Assembly: GCA_020025535.1 (NCBI GenBank)
Contig: JAHHRY010000005.1
Coordinates: forward strand, 45,454 to 109,453
DNA from: Oscillospiraceae bacterium
GTDB taxonomy: Bacteria; Bacillota; Clostridia; Oscillospirales; Oscillospiraceae
Length of the DNA: 64,000 nucleotides
Direction: 5' to 3'
Part shown: positions 8,588 through 16,975 of the stretch, piece after piece
Position numbering within the stretch: the stretch's first letter is position 1
Layout: each line of letters starts with the position of its first letter
Notes under the pieces: generated by a model
The model's database searches: none
The model's input: the letters and a program-made list of their open reading frames with translations, nothing else
Told to the model about the DNA's origin: nothing
Program-made: the position numbers and the translations under genes

Positions 8588-10033
8588 TTACAGTTCTTTC
8601 AGGACTTCCAGCAGGAAATTCCAAGTACGTTCCACGGAAGCAATACCCAGCTTCTCACGGCTGGTGTGAATATCATGCATTTCCGGTCCGATGGAAACGC
8701 AGTCCAAACCGGGCAGCTTCTCACCAAACAAGCCGCATTCCAGACCGGCGTGGATAGCAACCACCTCAGGAGTCTTGTTAAACATCTGAGTGTACACACG
8801 AACCATGGTGTCACGCAGAACAGAATTTTCCTTATACTCCCATGCAGGATACTCACCCATCTGAGAATAGCTGCCGCCATAGAACTCCACCAGTTCCTGC
8901 AGCTTATTCAGCAGATCCTTCTTTTCCCGGTTGACAGAGCTGCGGACAGAGAAAGTCAGAGAAAGCTTCTCTTCATCCAGACGGGCAATACCCATATTCA
9001 GGCTGGTCTGCACCAGACCGGGCATGGCTTCGCTCATAGCCTGTACGCTGTTGGGGACGGCGCACAGCAAGGCGATAACCTTTGCAGTATCCTCAGTGGA
9101 CAGTGCATTGCCGCCCAGAGCATCCACATCATAAGCCTGCACAACGGCCTCAGGCTCATTGTAGGTCTCGCGGACTTCCTTCTGCAGCTGCTCGGCGATC
9201 TCATTGATGCGTCCCAGATTTACGCCCATAGCCACCATCTTGGCCTCGCAGGAACGAGGAATGGCGTTATCCTTGGCACCGCCGGCAAAAGTGGTCAGGC
9301 ACAGAGGAATCACCTTCTGGATACGGCTGAGGAATTCTCCCATCACCTTATTGGCATTTGCACGATTCTTGTGGATTTCCACACCGGAGTGACCGCCCTG
9401 CAGGCCTTCCACTACCAAACGCACACAGGGACCGTGGACAGCTCTTCTGGACACGGGCAGAGTCAAAGTAGCAGTTGCGCCACCGGCACAGGAGACAGTA
9501 AAAATACCCTCATCTTCAGAGTCGATGTTCAGCAGGGTTCTTCCCTTCAGCTCGGACAGATCAATGGAAACAGCACCCAGCATACCCACTTCCTCATCCA
9601 CGGTGATAACCACTTCCAGAGGGGGGTGAGGAATGGAGCGGTCAGCCAGCAAGGCCAGTGCGTAGGCAACTGCAATACCGTCATCGCCGCCCAGAGTAGT
9701 GCCCTTGGCGTAAACATAGTCACCGTCGTGGGTCACATCCAGTCCTTCCTTGTCCATGTCAATGGGGCAGTTTACATCCTTTTCACAAACCATGTCCATA
9801 TGGCCCTGAATGATCACAGGGGCATGGTCTTCCATGCCGCAGGTGCCATCTTCAAAGATGATCACGTTGTTATCTGCATCCTGACTATAACGCAAACCCT
9901 GCTCTTTTGCAAAATTTACCAGATAGTCGCTGATGATTTTGGTATTTCCGGAGCCATGGGGCATAGAACAGATTTCCTCGAAATAGCCAAATACATTGGC
10001 CGGCTTCAGGCCTGCCAGCTTGATTGCTTCCAT
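8588..10033 (-). CDS. pepD: Aminoacyl-histidine dipeptidase (M20, PepD)
   Basis: Cytoplasmic zinc peptidase that cleaves dipeptides, classically Xaa-His. 481 residues, normal for the family. Metal-binding motifs of M20 are visible: QGHMDMVCEK near residue 76 (His and Asp), GGDDGIAVAYALA, DEEVGMLGA (the catalytic Glu pair), and a C-terminal HAGLECG. The open frame extends 36 codons further 5', but AAAAAAGGAGAATGTACT precedes the ATG at 10033, matching the family N-terminus. It is monocistronic between two terminators. Confidence 0.93.
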   Translation of the reverse strand: MEAIKLAGLKPANVFGYFEEICSMPHGSGNTKIISDYLVNFAKEQGLRYSQDADNNVIIFEDGTCGMEDHAPVIIQGHMDMVCEKDVNCPIDMDKEGLDVTHDGDYVYAKGTTLGGDDGIAVAYALALLADRSIPHPPLEVVITVDEEVGMLGAVSIDLSELKGRTLLNIDSEDEGIFTVSCAGGATATLTLPVSRRAVHGPCVRLVVEGLQGGHSGVEIHKNRANANKVMGEFLSRIQKVIPLCLTTFAGGAKDNAIPRSCEAKMVAMGVNLGRINEIAEQLQKEVRETYNEPEAVVQAYDVDALGGNALSTEDTAKVIALLCAVPNSVQAMSEAMPGLVQTSLNMGIARLDEEKLSLTFSVRSSVNREKKDLLNKLQELVEFYGGSYSQMGEYPAWEYKENSVLRDTMVRVYTQMFNKTPEVVAIHAGLECGLFGEKLPGLDCVSIGPEMHDIHTSREKLGIASVERTWNFLLEVLKEL

Positions 10034-10107
10034 AGTACATTCTCCTTTTTTAGATTTAATAATCTTCTGGTATCTTACCACATTTCCGTTCACTTGTCCA
10101 CAGAGCA

Positions 10108-10139
10108 AATAAAAAAAGACCACGGGAAAACCCGTGGTC
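10108..10139 (-). terminator. Terminator after secG
   Basis: Perfect GACCACGGG/CCCGTGGTC stem with an AAAA loop and a seven-T tail on the minus strand. Confidence 0.9.
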
Positions 10140-10147
10140 AAAGGATT

Positions 10148-10384
10148 TTAGATAAGGCTCAGCGAAAGGGTCAGCAGCAGCCATGCCAGTGCAATCCACT
10201 TGGTAGCGGAAGCCATGATGTGATCGAGGCTGCCACCCTTGTGCTTTCCCATGTAAGAATCGGTATTGCCGGCGATGGCGCCAGACAGACCAGCCTCTTT
10301 ACCGGACTGCAGCAGAACAACAACAACCAGTGCAATGCTTGCAATAACCTCAAGAACAGTCAGGGTGATCTCCAGAGCTTTCAT
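10148..10384 (-). CDS. secG: Protein translocase subunit SecG
   Basis: 78 residues with two transmembrane spans separated by a polar loop. The first span ends in VVVVLLQSGKEAGLSGAI, the SecG signature (LLQ.GKGA). It assists SecYEG preprotein export at the inner membrane. A strong GGAGGGAGG precedes the ATG. It is transcribed alone, ending at the adjacent terminator. Confidence 0.93.
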   Translation of the reverse strand: MKALEITLTVLEVIASIALVVVVLLQSGKEAGLSGAIAGNTDSYMGKHKGGSLDHIMASATKWIALAWLLLTLSLSLI

Positions 10385-10532
10385 TTACTTAACCTCCCTC
10401 CGCCAGCGGCAATAGCCGCAGACCGCGGCAACATTCCGGGTATCACTCCAATTTGGAGCGTCTCATAATAACTAAGCCATTATAACATACTGTCGCAATA
10501 ATTTCAAGTATAATTCGATCTGAATTTACTTT

Positions 10533-11660
10533 TTATTTTGTAACCCAATTTCCGGTAGCCAGGCAATTGAGATAGGCCTCAATAAAAGGATCCAGAGCAC
10601 CGTCCATTACTGCATTGACATTGGACGTTTCGCAGCCGGTACGGGTATCCTTTACCAAAGTATAAGGCATAAAAATATAGTTGCGGATCTGGCTGCCCCA
10701 TTCAATCTTCTGCTGCACGCCCTTAATGTCGGAAATCTTGTCGAGGTGTTCTCTCTCCTTGATTTCCACCAGCTTGCTGCGGAGCATACGCAGACAGTTT
10801 TCCTTATTCTGGAACTGGCTTCGCTCTGTCTGGCAGGAAACCACGATACCGGTAGCCTTATGAATCAGACGGACGGCAGAAGAAGTTTTATTGATGTGCT
10901 GGCCGCCTGCGCCGGAAGAACGGAATACCTGCATCTCATAGTCTTCTGCGCGGATCTCCACATCCTGAGACTCATCCTCAATATCAGGAATGACTTCAAT
11001 TGCGGAAAAAGATGTCTGCCGGCGGGCATTGGCATCGTAAGGAGACACACGCACCAGACGATGGACGCCATTTTCACCCTTCAGGAATCCATAGGCATTT
11101 TCGCCTTCCACAAGAATATCTGCCGATTTGAGTCCTGCTTCATCGCCATCCTGGAAGTCCAGAATCTTATAGGAAAACCCATGGCGTTCTGCCCAGCGGG
11201 TGTACATACGGTACAGCATCTGGCACCAGTCCTGTGCTTCCGTGCCACCGGCACCGGCATGGAAACTGATCAAAGCATTATTTTTATCGTAATGGCCGGT
11301 CAGCAGAGTCTCCAGACGGCAGGTTTCCATATCCTCTGTCAGCTTGTCGAAACCTTCACGCAGCTCATCCAGCATGGAATCATCGTCTTCCTCGGCGGCC
11401 ATCTCGCAAATGGTCATCATGTCATCCCAGCAAGCAGTCATCTTCTCGTACTTTTCGATCTTCGATTCAATCTGCTTGGTCTTTACCACAATTTTGTGGC
11501 TCTTTTCGGGATCATCCCAGAAGCCAGGTGCTTCCTGCATAGCGTGCAGTCTTTCCAACTCGTCACGGAGGCCTTTCAGATTCAGCGATTCCGCCAGCCC
11601 CATCAAAGCAGGCTTGCAGTCATTGAGTTTCTGCTTATAGCTGTCGAATTCAATATTCAT
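10533..11660 (-). CDS. prfB: Peptide chain release factor 2
   Basis: 375 residues. The peptidyl-hydrolysis motif GAGGQHINKTSSAVRL is intact. The stop-codon recognition tripeptide, normally Ser-Pro-Phe in RF2, reads Ser-Pro-Tyr here (RVSPYDANARRQTSF). RF2 genes often need a programmed +1 frameshift at an in-frame UGA near codon 25; here the frame runs straight through that point (ESLNLKGLRDELERL) with no UGA, so RF2 made here does not self-regulate that way. The start is the ATG at 11660; the frame is open further 5' but without similarity to RF2. Confidence 0.94.
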   Translation of the reverse strand: MNIEFDSYKQKLNDCKPALMGLAESLNLKGLRDELERLHAMQEAPGFWDDPEKSHKIVVKTKQIESKIEKYEKMTACWDDMMTICEMAAEEDDDSMLDELREGFDKLTEDMETCRLETLLTGHYDKNNALISFHAGAGGTEAQDWCQMLYRMYTRWAERHGFSYKILDFQDGDEAGLKSADILVEGENAYGFLKGENGVHRLVRVSPYDANARRQTSFSAIEVIPDIEDESQDVEIRAEDYEMQVFRSSGAGGQHINKTSSAVRLIHKATGIVVSCQTERSQFQNKENCLRMLRSKLVEIKEREHLDKISDIKGVQQKIEWGSQIRNYIFMPYTLVKDTRTGCETSNVNAVMDGALDPFIEAYLNCLATGNWVTK

Positions 11661-11848
11661 ACCCAAAATCTCTCCATTATCAAAGCATTTCAGTTTATTA
11701 TATCCCAAATATCTCTCCATGTAAAGATATTTTTTCCATTTCCCGCAAAAAGAAGCCCGGATCACACCGCCGACCGGGAAGCTGCCCTGTACCTGCTGCG
11801 GACACAAAGTTTCCTGTGCAGAAATCTTCATGAAGGAGGAACCGCACA

Positions 11849-11983
11849 ATGGATGGACTTCCGGAATATCCGCCTTTCTCTTCCGCGTTTGTTCACGAGA
11901 GATCGCACACAAAAACCGACTTCTGCGCCCGGATTTACCATCCTGCTGTGCTGTCCTTCCCGCCGGACAGCAGCAAAGGTTAA
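11849..11983 (+). CDS. Possible 44-residue small protein
   Basis: A small frame begins at an ATG seven to eight bases after a perfect AAGGAGG. It encodes a hydrophilic, Pro-rich product (MDGLPEYPPFSSAFVHER...) with no recognised domain. No promoter is evident, and the site lies about 190 bases upstream of prfB on the other strand. The ribosome site is the only argument for it, so it may be spurious or the remnant of a longer gene. Confidence 0.3.
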   Translation: MDGLPEYPPFSSAFVHERSHTKTDFCARIYHPAVLSFPPDSSKG

Positions 11984-12086
11984 AATCTTCTCACTGCTTC
12001 CCTGGAAAAGGACTGCAAATACCGCCTGCATCCTGCATTCAGAATTGAAGTAAAAAGGCAAGTCCTATATGGTTTCATACAATATC

Positions 12087-12125
12087 AAAAAGGCAGGCAG
12101 AGGTTTTATCCTCTGTCTGCCTTTT
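12087..12125. terminator. Bidirectional terminator
   Basis: AAAAGGCAGGCAGAGG pairs with CCTCTGTCTGCCTTTT (one G-U pair) around a TTTTAT loop. On the minus strand it closes the 26-residue gene upstream. Confidence 0.8.
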
Positions 12126-12164
12126 GGGATTTCAGTGTTTTATATACCCTTTTGGGTGGAGAAG

Positions 12165-12245
12165 TTATCGACTGCTGGGGTACCAATCTTCCCCTGCAAA
12201 AATCATATCATCAACATCCTGTTCCAAATCCAACTTTTCGTTCAT
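12165..12245 (-). CDS. 26-residue acidic microprotein
   Basis: A short gene with a complete expression layout: TATAAT at 12288-12293 (minus), AAAGGAGG seven bases before the ATG, a 26-codon frame, and a terminator 40 bases after the stop. The product begins MNEKLDLEQDVDDMIFAGED and ends in WYPSSR; it has nine acidic and three basic residues and no membrane span. No family is recognised. It is divergent from the tRNA-Arg gene, whose promoter lies 35-65 bases away. Confidence 0.6.
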   Translation of the reverse strand: MNEKLDLEQDVDDMIFAGEDWYPSSR

Positions 12246-12287
12246 ACATTTTCCTCCTTTCTATAGGCTCTACAGGCCGATTTTTCC

Positions 12288-12293
12288 ATTATA
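12288..12293 (-). promoter_or_regulatory. -10 element of the microprotein gene
   Basis: TATAAT on the minus strand about 45 bases before the ATG at 12245. The -35 element at 17-base spacing (CATCTT) is poor. Confidence 0.45.
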
Positions 12294-12326
12294 TGCAACT
12301 CATCGCAAAAAAGATGTAGATATTCA

Positions 12327-12355
12327 TTGACAGAAAAAGATTTTTTCGTTACAAT
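12327..12355 (+). promoter_or_regulatory. Promoter of tRNA-Arg
   Basis: Consensus TTGACA (12327-12332) and TACAAT (12350-12355), 17-base spacer, starting 12 bases before the tRNA. Confidence 0.85.
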
Positions 12356-12366
12356 ATTTAAGATAT

Positions 12367-12443
12367 GCCCCAGTAGCTCAGTTGTATAGAGCGTCCGCCT
12401 CCTAAGCGGAAGGTCGGAGGTTAGAGTCCTCTCTGGGGTGCCA
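12367..12443 (+). tRNA. tRNA-Arg (anticodon CCT)
   Basis: Cloverleaf by eye: acceptor GCCCCAG/CTGGGGT, D stem GCTC/GAGC, anticodon stem TCCGC/GCGGA with loop CTCCTAA (anticodon CCT), T stem GGAGG/CCTCT, discriminator G and an encoded CCA. It has its own promoter and terminator. A degenerate copy of its 3' half lies at 15541-15588, suggesting use as an integration site. Confidence 0.95.
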
Positions 12444-12449
12444 TCTTGG

Positions 12450-12484
12450 GCCGAATGCCATTTTAAAAGGCATTCGGCTTTTTT
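12450..12484 (+). terminator. Terminator after tRNA-Arg
   Basis: Perfect GCCGAATGCC/GGCATTCGGC stem followed by six T. Confidence 0.92.
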
Positions 12485-13049
12485 CTGCTCAAAATCAATC
12501 CGTTTGTTCCTGCATCCGGTAAAATATATACAGTCGCCAAAAATCTGTATAGCATATCCACAAAAAAGCGAGCAAACAACAAAAAATACTCCTATTCCCC
12601 ATTCATTAGCGGAATTTAGCCTCTTGGGACTAATGATGTATTACGACAGAGGGAAGATGAGATATACCAAAAAGTTACACAGGCAAATTCAAAAAGGAAA
12701 AAGAAAATAGTACAGTTCCATATGGAGGAATGTCGAACATACAAAAGCATCACCACTTGAAATTCGACAAGGACTCTGGCACTGGCGCAGATGCACAGTT
12801 TCCTGACAGAAATGAAATAGCCAAAGATGTGGTATTTTATATTATAGGGGTACTGGTGGAAAGAAACCAGCATGCCTCAAGCAACATATTGACCCCCATA
12901 TCCCAGACTCTGCGAAGCTGTGGCAGACTATATGCTAGTCGCATATAGTGTCCGTTCTATACGGGAGTATTATTTCATGTCAGGAGCACTTTTTAAATCC
13001 GTCACTAGGTTTGGCGGTTACAAAAAACTCTATCCAGCAGTGGTCAGAG
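12485..13049. other. Gene-poor stretch of the island
   Basis: No convincing gene. Short frames exist on both strands, for example a 72-codon plus-strand frame from 12730 after GGAGGA, but none shows a recognisable fold, and neighbouring frames look like broken coding sequence. An 8-bp inverted repeat, CTATATGC/GCATATAG, lies at 12928-12948. AT content is higher than in the flanking housekeeping DNA. Most likely it is eroded mobile-element DNA. Confidence 0.5.
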
Positions 13050-13090
13050 GAAAAAGAAAAGGAGCGGCTCCCCGAAGAGAGCCGTTCCTT
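13050..13090 (-). terminator. Terminator after the small lipoprotein
   Basis: AAGGAGCGGCTC pairs with GAGCCGTTCCTT; on the minus strand it is followed by TTTTCTTTTT. Confidence 0.65.
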
Positions 13091-13182
13091 CCGTAATTAA
13101 CCGTGGTTGGTAAAGATTGAACAAAAAACACTTTGTTCAAATGACTGGCACCCATGTATTTGTAGTAACAAAAATCATGCTT

Positions 13183-13515
13183 TTAGCCGCCTTTTCCGTC
13201 CGTTTCCACCCAACATCTATCGGCAATACCATTTTTATCGAAAGAAATAGAAAATAGTTCAGCTGGTGTTGTTCCCAAAAAGCCCTTTCGTTTCGGCTTG
13301 ATGATATAGGAACAGATAGACCGGTCGTATACTCCATCTGAACCAGCGACCTTGATGCATTTATAAAATTCACCGTATTTTTCAATTACTTCTTCCGAAG
13401 TTTTACCAATAATCCATTCTTCGTCATATTTATGCGCTTTACAGCCGGCAAGGGCAACCAGCATTGCCAGCGTCATCAATACAGCCAAGAGTGGCTTTAA
13501 TCCTGTTTTGAACAT
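13183..13515 (-). CDS. Small lipoprotein of unknown function
   Basis: 110 residues. A basic N-terminus and hydrophobic core lead to the lipobox VALAGC, with the lipidated Cys at residue 25. The mature part is hydrophilic and ends in ISFDKNGIADRCWVETDGKGG. It is preceded by AAAGGAGG and lies 13 bases after the stop of the frameshifted surface protein gene, with which it probably shared a transcript. No family is recognised. Anchored outside the membrane. Confidence 0.75.
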   Translation of the reverse strand: MFKTGLKPLLAVLMTLAMLVALAGCKAHKYDEEWIIGKTSEEVIEKYGEFYKCIKVAGSDGVYDRSICSYIIKPKRKGFLGTTPAELFSISFDKNGIADRCWVETDGKGG

Positions 13516-13528
13516 TTACTAGCCTCCT

Positions 13529-15098
13529 TTAATACTTACCATGCTCCTTTTCTTGCGCTTTTACAATGTCACTTGATAAATTATAATAGCCATCATAATA
13601 ACCAGATTCATATTCTTCATTGACTGCCATATCAGCTCTCAATGCCGCAGCGTACCATTTATTTCCCAACCAAGGTATATCAGCTCGCCAGCTAGTGAGA
13701 GCGTCGGCATGGTACTCAATATTACCCCTTTGGGAATTGCAATCTCGTTATTTTCGGCGGTATTGGCAATGAAGGATACATATTTTTCAGCAATCAGGTA
13801 CGGACCTTTAGAAGTCGTCTTTGCAAAATAGGATGCGAGAATATTGCTATGTCTATAGACACCAGGCCCTGTCACTTTATCCAACGCCAATATCAATGCA
13901 GATATATTGCTAGAAGTGTGTTGAGTTAAACAATTGATCAAGCTTTCTTCTTCGAACATAACAAAAGATATTGTTACGCCAGGATCATTTCCATTACTTG
14001 ATTCGAAAACGAGCCGACATTATTCCAAGTTACAGTTGACTCTGTCCAAGTATAATTACTTGTCAACGGATGAATATTGACAATCGCGCCAGCATTGCCT
14101 GAGCCATCTTTCATAAATAGCTCTACCTTCGTAATTTGGTTGGCACTAACGTTCTGATATTCACGGCTAGTCAAGAGTTTTGTCAATCGCATTGCCGTTC
14201 TACCGAGTCCATAGCTATGACCAGTGTTACCTGCGCGATTGTAAGGGAATGCACCGCAGTTGGTATCAGGATAACCAGAGAATACGGGTGCATCTTCAAT
14301 GGCGCCAACGCCGTTTTTATTATCGGAAATTGTGAATGTCGGATCAATTGTAACAGGATAAACAGTAAGAGGGTCAGTAAGGTACGCTGTATCTACTGCC
14401 ACCTGGAGTTTATACTGCCGTCCTGGAGCAACAACTTCCACGTTAAGAGTACCTTCAACCGGACGTCCAATGGCATCATACACCAGAATTTTGCCTAAAT
14501 AGAAGATAGGCACTCCGGAATCATTGTTCGCTAAGTAGTATTCACCATCATTTTCACACAAAACCAAGCCATCGGTTTCCATTAAAAATGTAAAACTATT
14601 TATACCTGTGTATTCCGACAGAATAATGTCTTCTTTAACACCGGATAAGATGGGCGTATATTTCAAATGAATTGATGATCCAAACAAATTGTTATAAATT
14701 ACAGAATTGCCATACAGAGTAGCACCGCACTTCTCCCCTTGAGGAGTCAACTTCAATTGGTGATTTTGATATTCCACAGTGATGCCATCGCTGTTCAAAA
14801 ATACATATGTATCCAACTGTTCATCTTGTGGCAACCGAACAGTATGATTACCCTGATAAAACTGTTCCTTGTTGATATATTGGAAGAATTGGTCATCATC
14901 TGAAATCTGAACAATTTCTCCTTCCTCTCCCAAATGTACATTTCCATTTAGCTGAACATTAGACGGAGCATAGACATCGTTAACAGGTATATTGGTTTCG
15001 TCACAAGATACTGCCTTGGACTCGATCGGATGCCAGCCAATACAACTTATTAGTAAAAATAGTACTAATACCATAGATATAACTTTCTGCTTTTTCAT
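13529..15098 (-). pseudogene. Secreted DNRLRE-type surface protein, two frameshifts
   Basis: The first 374 codons form an open frame (15098 to 13974) with a signal peptide (MKKQKVISMVLVLFLLISCI). Its C-terminal region resembles DNRLRE domains of large wall or RHS-type proteins, including WTESTVTWNNVG. It then breaks: the next frame continues with ESSNGNDPGVTISFVMFEEES to about 13690, and a third frame continues YHADALTSWRADIPWLGNKW to a TAA at 13529. Both shifts fit single-base deletions and would restore one protein of about 520 residues. The stop abuts the ribosome site of the next lipoprotein gene. Sequencing error is the alternative to decay. Confidence 0.75.
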
Positions 15099-15540
15099 GC
15101 TTTCAGCCCATTTTTTATTTTTAATTAAATGCTATTGGCAGATTTCAGTAAACTTCTAAAGCCACCTATCATAGGCAATGCCGATGTTTATCCCTCATTT
15201 TTTGCTTTCTTCTATTCCTGTTATACCTCCTCCTTTTTTGTTTTCAAACAAGTATAGTTATCGCCTCCTCTCATAATATAAATGTCTGCAAATTGTTAAA
15301 AAGTGACATAAACTTTATAGAAGGTTAGAAAATCAGCAAATTAGACAAGCAACAGTTTCTGCATTGCAGCACTGTAAACAATTGCTCAAAAAAGCTGTCT
15401 ATGGCATCCTTAATACAGTTGTTTCGATAAAAGATCTACAGAGGAGCTGGAATACATTTGGGCAGGAAATGCCGATAAAGGCGGCATTTATTATGTCTGG
15501 ACACCCTGTATACAAGCAGTACGATACTGCATTTCATTAT
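15099..15540. other. AT-rich intergenic region
   Basis: Contains the upstream region of the DNRLRE-type gene. No clear consensus promoter or gene is visible; a 71-codon plus-strand frame from 15364 overlaps the tRNA remnant and is not credible. Confidence 0.4.
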
Positions 15541-15588
15541 GTTGTATCGAAGTTTCCTAAGTGGAAAGTCAGAGGTTAGAGTCTTCAT
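15541..15588 (+). repeat. Degenerate tRNA-Arg 3' fragment (att-like)
   Basis: CCTAAGTGGAAAGTCAGAGG and the following TTAGAGTCTT match the tRNA-Arg at 12401-12430 in 26 of 30 positions; all four differences are C-to-T or G-to-A. GTTGTAT before it also matches the D arm. It points the same way as the intact tRNA and bounds the gene-poor island 3.1 kb away. Confidence 0.7.
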
Positions 15589-15900
15589 TATTTTTATACT
15601 AAAACATAATCATTTTCGCCTGATTTATTTATAAGAATAGGCCCTGTAAATATAAATGACATTTTACTATTTTACGATTATTTTAAAAAATCACCGTAAA
15701 AGCCAGTGGGTGAAATTACGTTTTATCAGGCCCCACGCTGCCTGTCACTTCTCCCCTGTTTTTTGTGTCTATGCATAATACTGTGTTTTTATCCGTATAA
15801 CATTACCCCCTCATGCGGTATTCTCCGCATGAGGGGGTATCTTTGCACATTGTCCTGGTTGGGCAGATCTGTCTGCTTTCCGAAAAGCTCAGAGATTGTT
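15589..15900. other. Intergenic region after the island
   Basis: AT-rich, no gene seen, except a 15-bp perfect hairpin at 15804-15839 (next entry). Confidence 0.5.
15804..15839 (-). terminator. Probable terminator after the PfkB kinase
   Basis: A perfect TACCCCCTCATGCGG/CCGCATGAGGGGGTA stem with a six-base loop. The T-tract is weak on both strands, so function is likely but not certain. Confidence 0.55.
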
Positions 15901-16830
15901 TTAAGAAACCGTAATATCCAAGCCCAGCTCCGTCGGCAGGAATCTGGGGCATACATTTTCCGAAGTGGCAACCACGGAAGCTGCAAGATAAGCACCGATT
16001 TCACAGGCTTCTTTCAGATTTTTACCATAAGTCAGGCCAACCGCCACACCTGCGCAGAAGGCATCTCCGGCACCGGTAGTGTCTTTCACATTGACTTTTC
16101 TGGCAGGGCAGAAACCGTGGTTACCGTTCCGGTCGGCATATACAGCTCCTTTTTCTCCCATGGTAACAATCATTCTGGCGATCTGGGCACGCCGCACCTT
16201 TTCTGCCACGATAGCTTCCATTTCTGCGGCATCCTTATCCATATAATCATCCGAAAAAAGGATGCCAGCCTCCTGCTGATTGCACACAAAGCAGTCCGTC
16301 AGCTGCAGAAAATCCCGGCGCTCCACCGCAATGCTCATATTGGCCACCACCGTATAGACAGGCTTGTGATATTTCTGCGCCAGTCTGAACACGCGCTTGA
16401 CAATTTCCTTATCCATATCGATTTCCACAACAATGCTGTCGGCGTTTTCAAAAATCTCGTCTCCCTGCTCATCCAGAATATCCTTGATCGGACTGAGATC
16501 CGGGCGTCTGGAAATCGAAGCCGCCACATCGCCATGATTATCAAACACCGCCAGCCAGGTACCCATGCCATCCGACGTAGAGCGAATGTAATCGGTATTG
16601 ACCTTGTGACTGCGAAGTTTCTTCACTACATCCAGTCCGGCACCGCCATCATCCACCAAACTCACAAAGGTAGGGCGAAGCTCTACATTGGCAATATCCT
16701 CCGCCACATTCCGGCCGACTCCGCCATGGATCTGTTCAATCCTGCCTACATTCCGTCCGGCAGGGATATATACATCCTCCGGATACCCCTTGATATCCAC
16801 AAAAACAGCACCAATCACCACAATTCCCAT
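15901..16830 (-). CDS. PfkB-family sugar or nucleoside kinase
   Basis: 309 residues. N-terminal GIVVIGAVFVDIKGYPED and GGVGRNVAEDIA match the PfkB substrate-binding motif, and DTTGAGDAFCAGV near residue 245 is the ATP/anion-hole motif with catalytic Asp. The IKGYP and GRNVGR spacing resembles pseudouridine kinases, but ribokinase-type substrates cannot be excluded. The ATG at 16830 follows CGGGAGGGTGATACT; the frame upstream is not part of the family. It has its own promoter and is divergent from the SpoU gene. Confidence 0.85.
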   Translation of the reverse strand: MGIVVIGAVFVDIKGYPEDVYIPAGRNVGRIEQIHGGVGRNVAEDIANVELRPTFVSLVDDGGAGLDVVKKLRSHKVNTDYIRSTSDGMGTWLAVFDNHGDVAASISRRPDLSPIKDILDEQGDEIFENADSIVVEIDMDKEIVKRVFRLAQKYHKPVYTVVANMSIAVERRDFLQLTDCFVCNQQEAGILFSDDYMDKDAAEMEAIVAEKVRRAQIARMIVTMGEKGAVYADRNGNHGFCPARKVNVKDTTGAGDAFCAGVAVGLTYGKNLKEACEIGAYLAASVVATSENVCPRFLPTELGLDITVS

Positions 16831-16861
16831 AGTATCACCCTCCCGGAATGAATTTTCGCTT

Positions 16862-16889
16862 ATTATACCACAATCTCGGCAAATTGCAA
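16862..16889 (-). promoter_or_regulatory. Promoter of the PfkB kinase
   Basis: TTGCAA and TATAAT on the minus strand with a 16-base spacer, about 30 bases before the start codon. Confidence 0.65.
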
Positions 16890-16917
16890 TCAAATCCCCT
16901 GTTCTGTTTGACACCAA

Positions 16918-16946
16918 TCGCAGCCGGCGTTATAATGGATGGTAAC
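16918..16946 (+). promoter_or_regulatory. Promoter of the SpoU methyltransferase
   Basis: Perfect TTGACA and TATAAT with a 17-base spacer, 30 bases before the start codon. Confidence 0.9.
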
Positions 16947-16975
16947 TTTCCAAAATCCTCAACAAGGAGTTTTCT

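Noticed and set aside
8666..10468. 600-codon open frame antisense to pepD and secG
   Set aside because: Crosses two genes and a terminator on the other strand.
10533..11660. Programmed frameshift in prfB
   Set aside because: Looked for UGA and a CUU slippery site in the first 40 codons; the frame is continuous.
12730..12948. 72-codon frame after GGAGGA in the tRNA island
   Set aside because: Considered as an integrase remnant, but no tyrosine-recombinase motif could be found in any frame.
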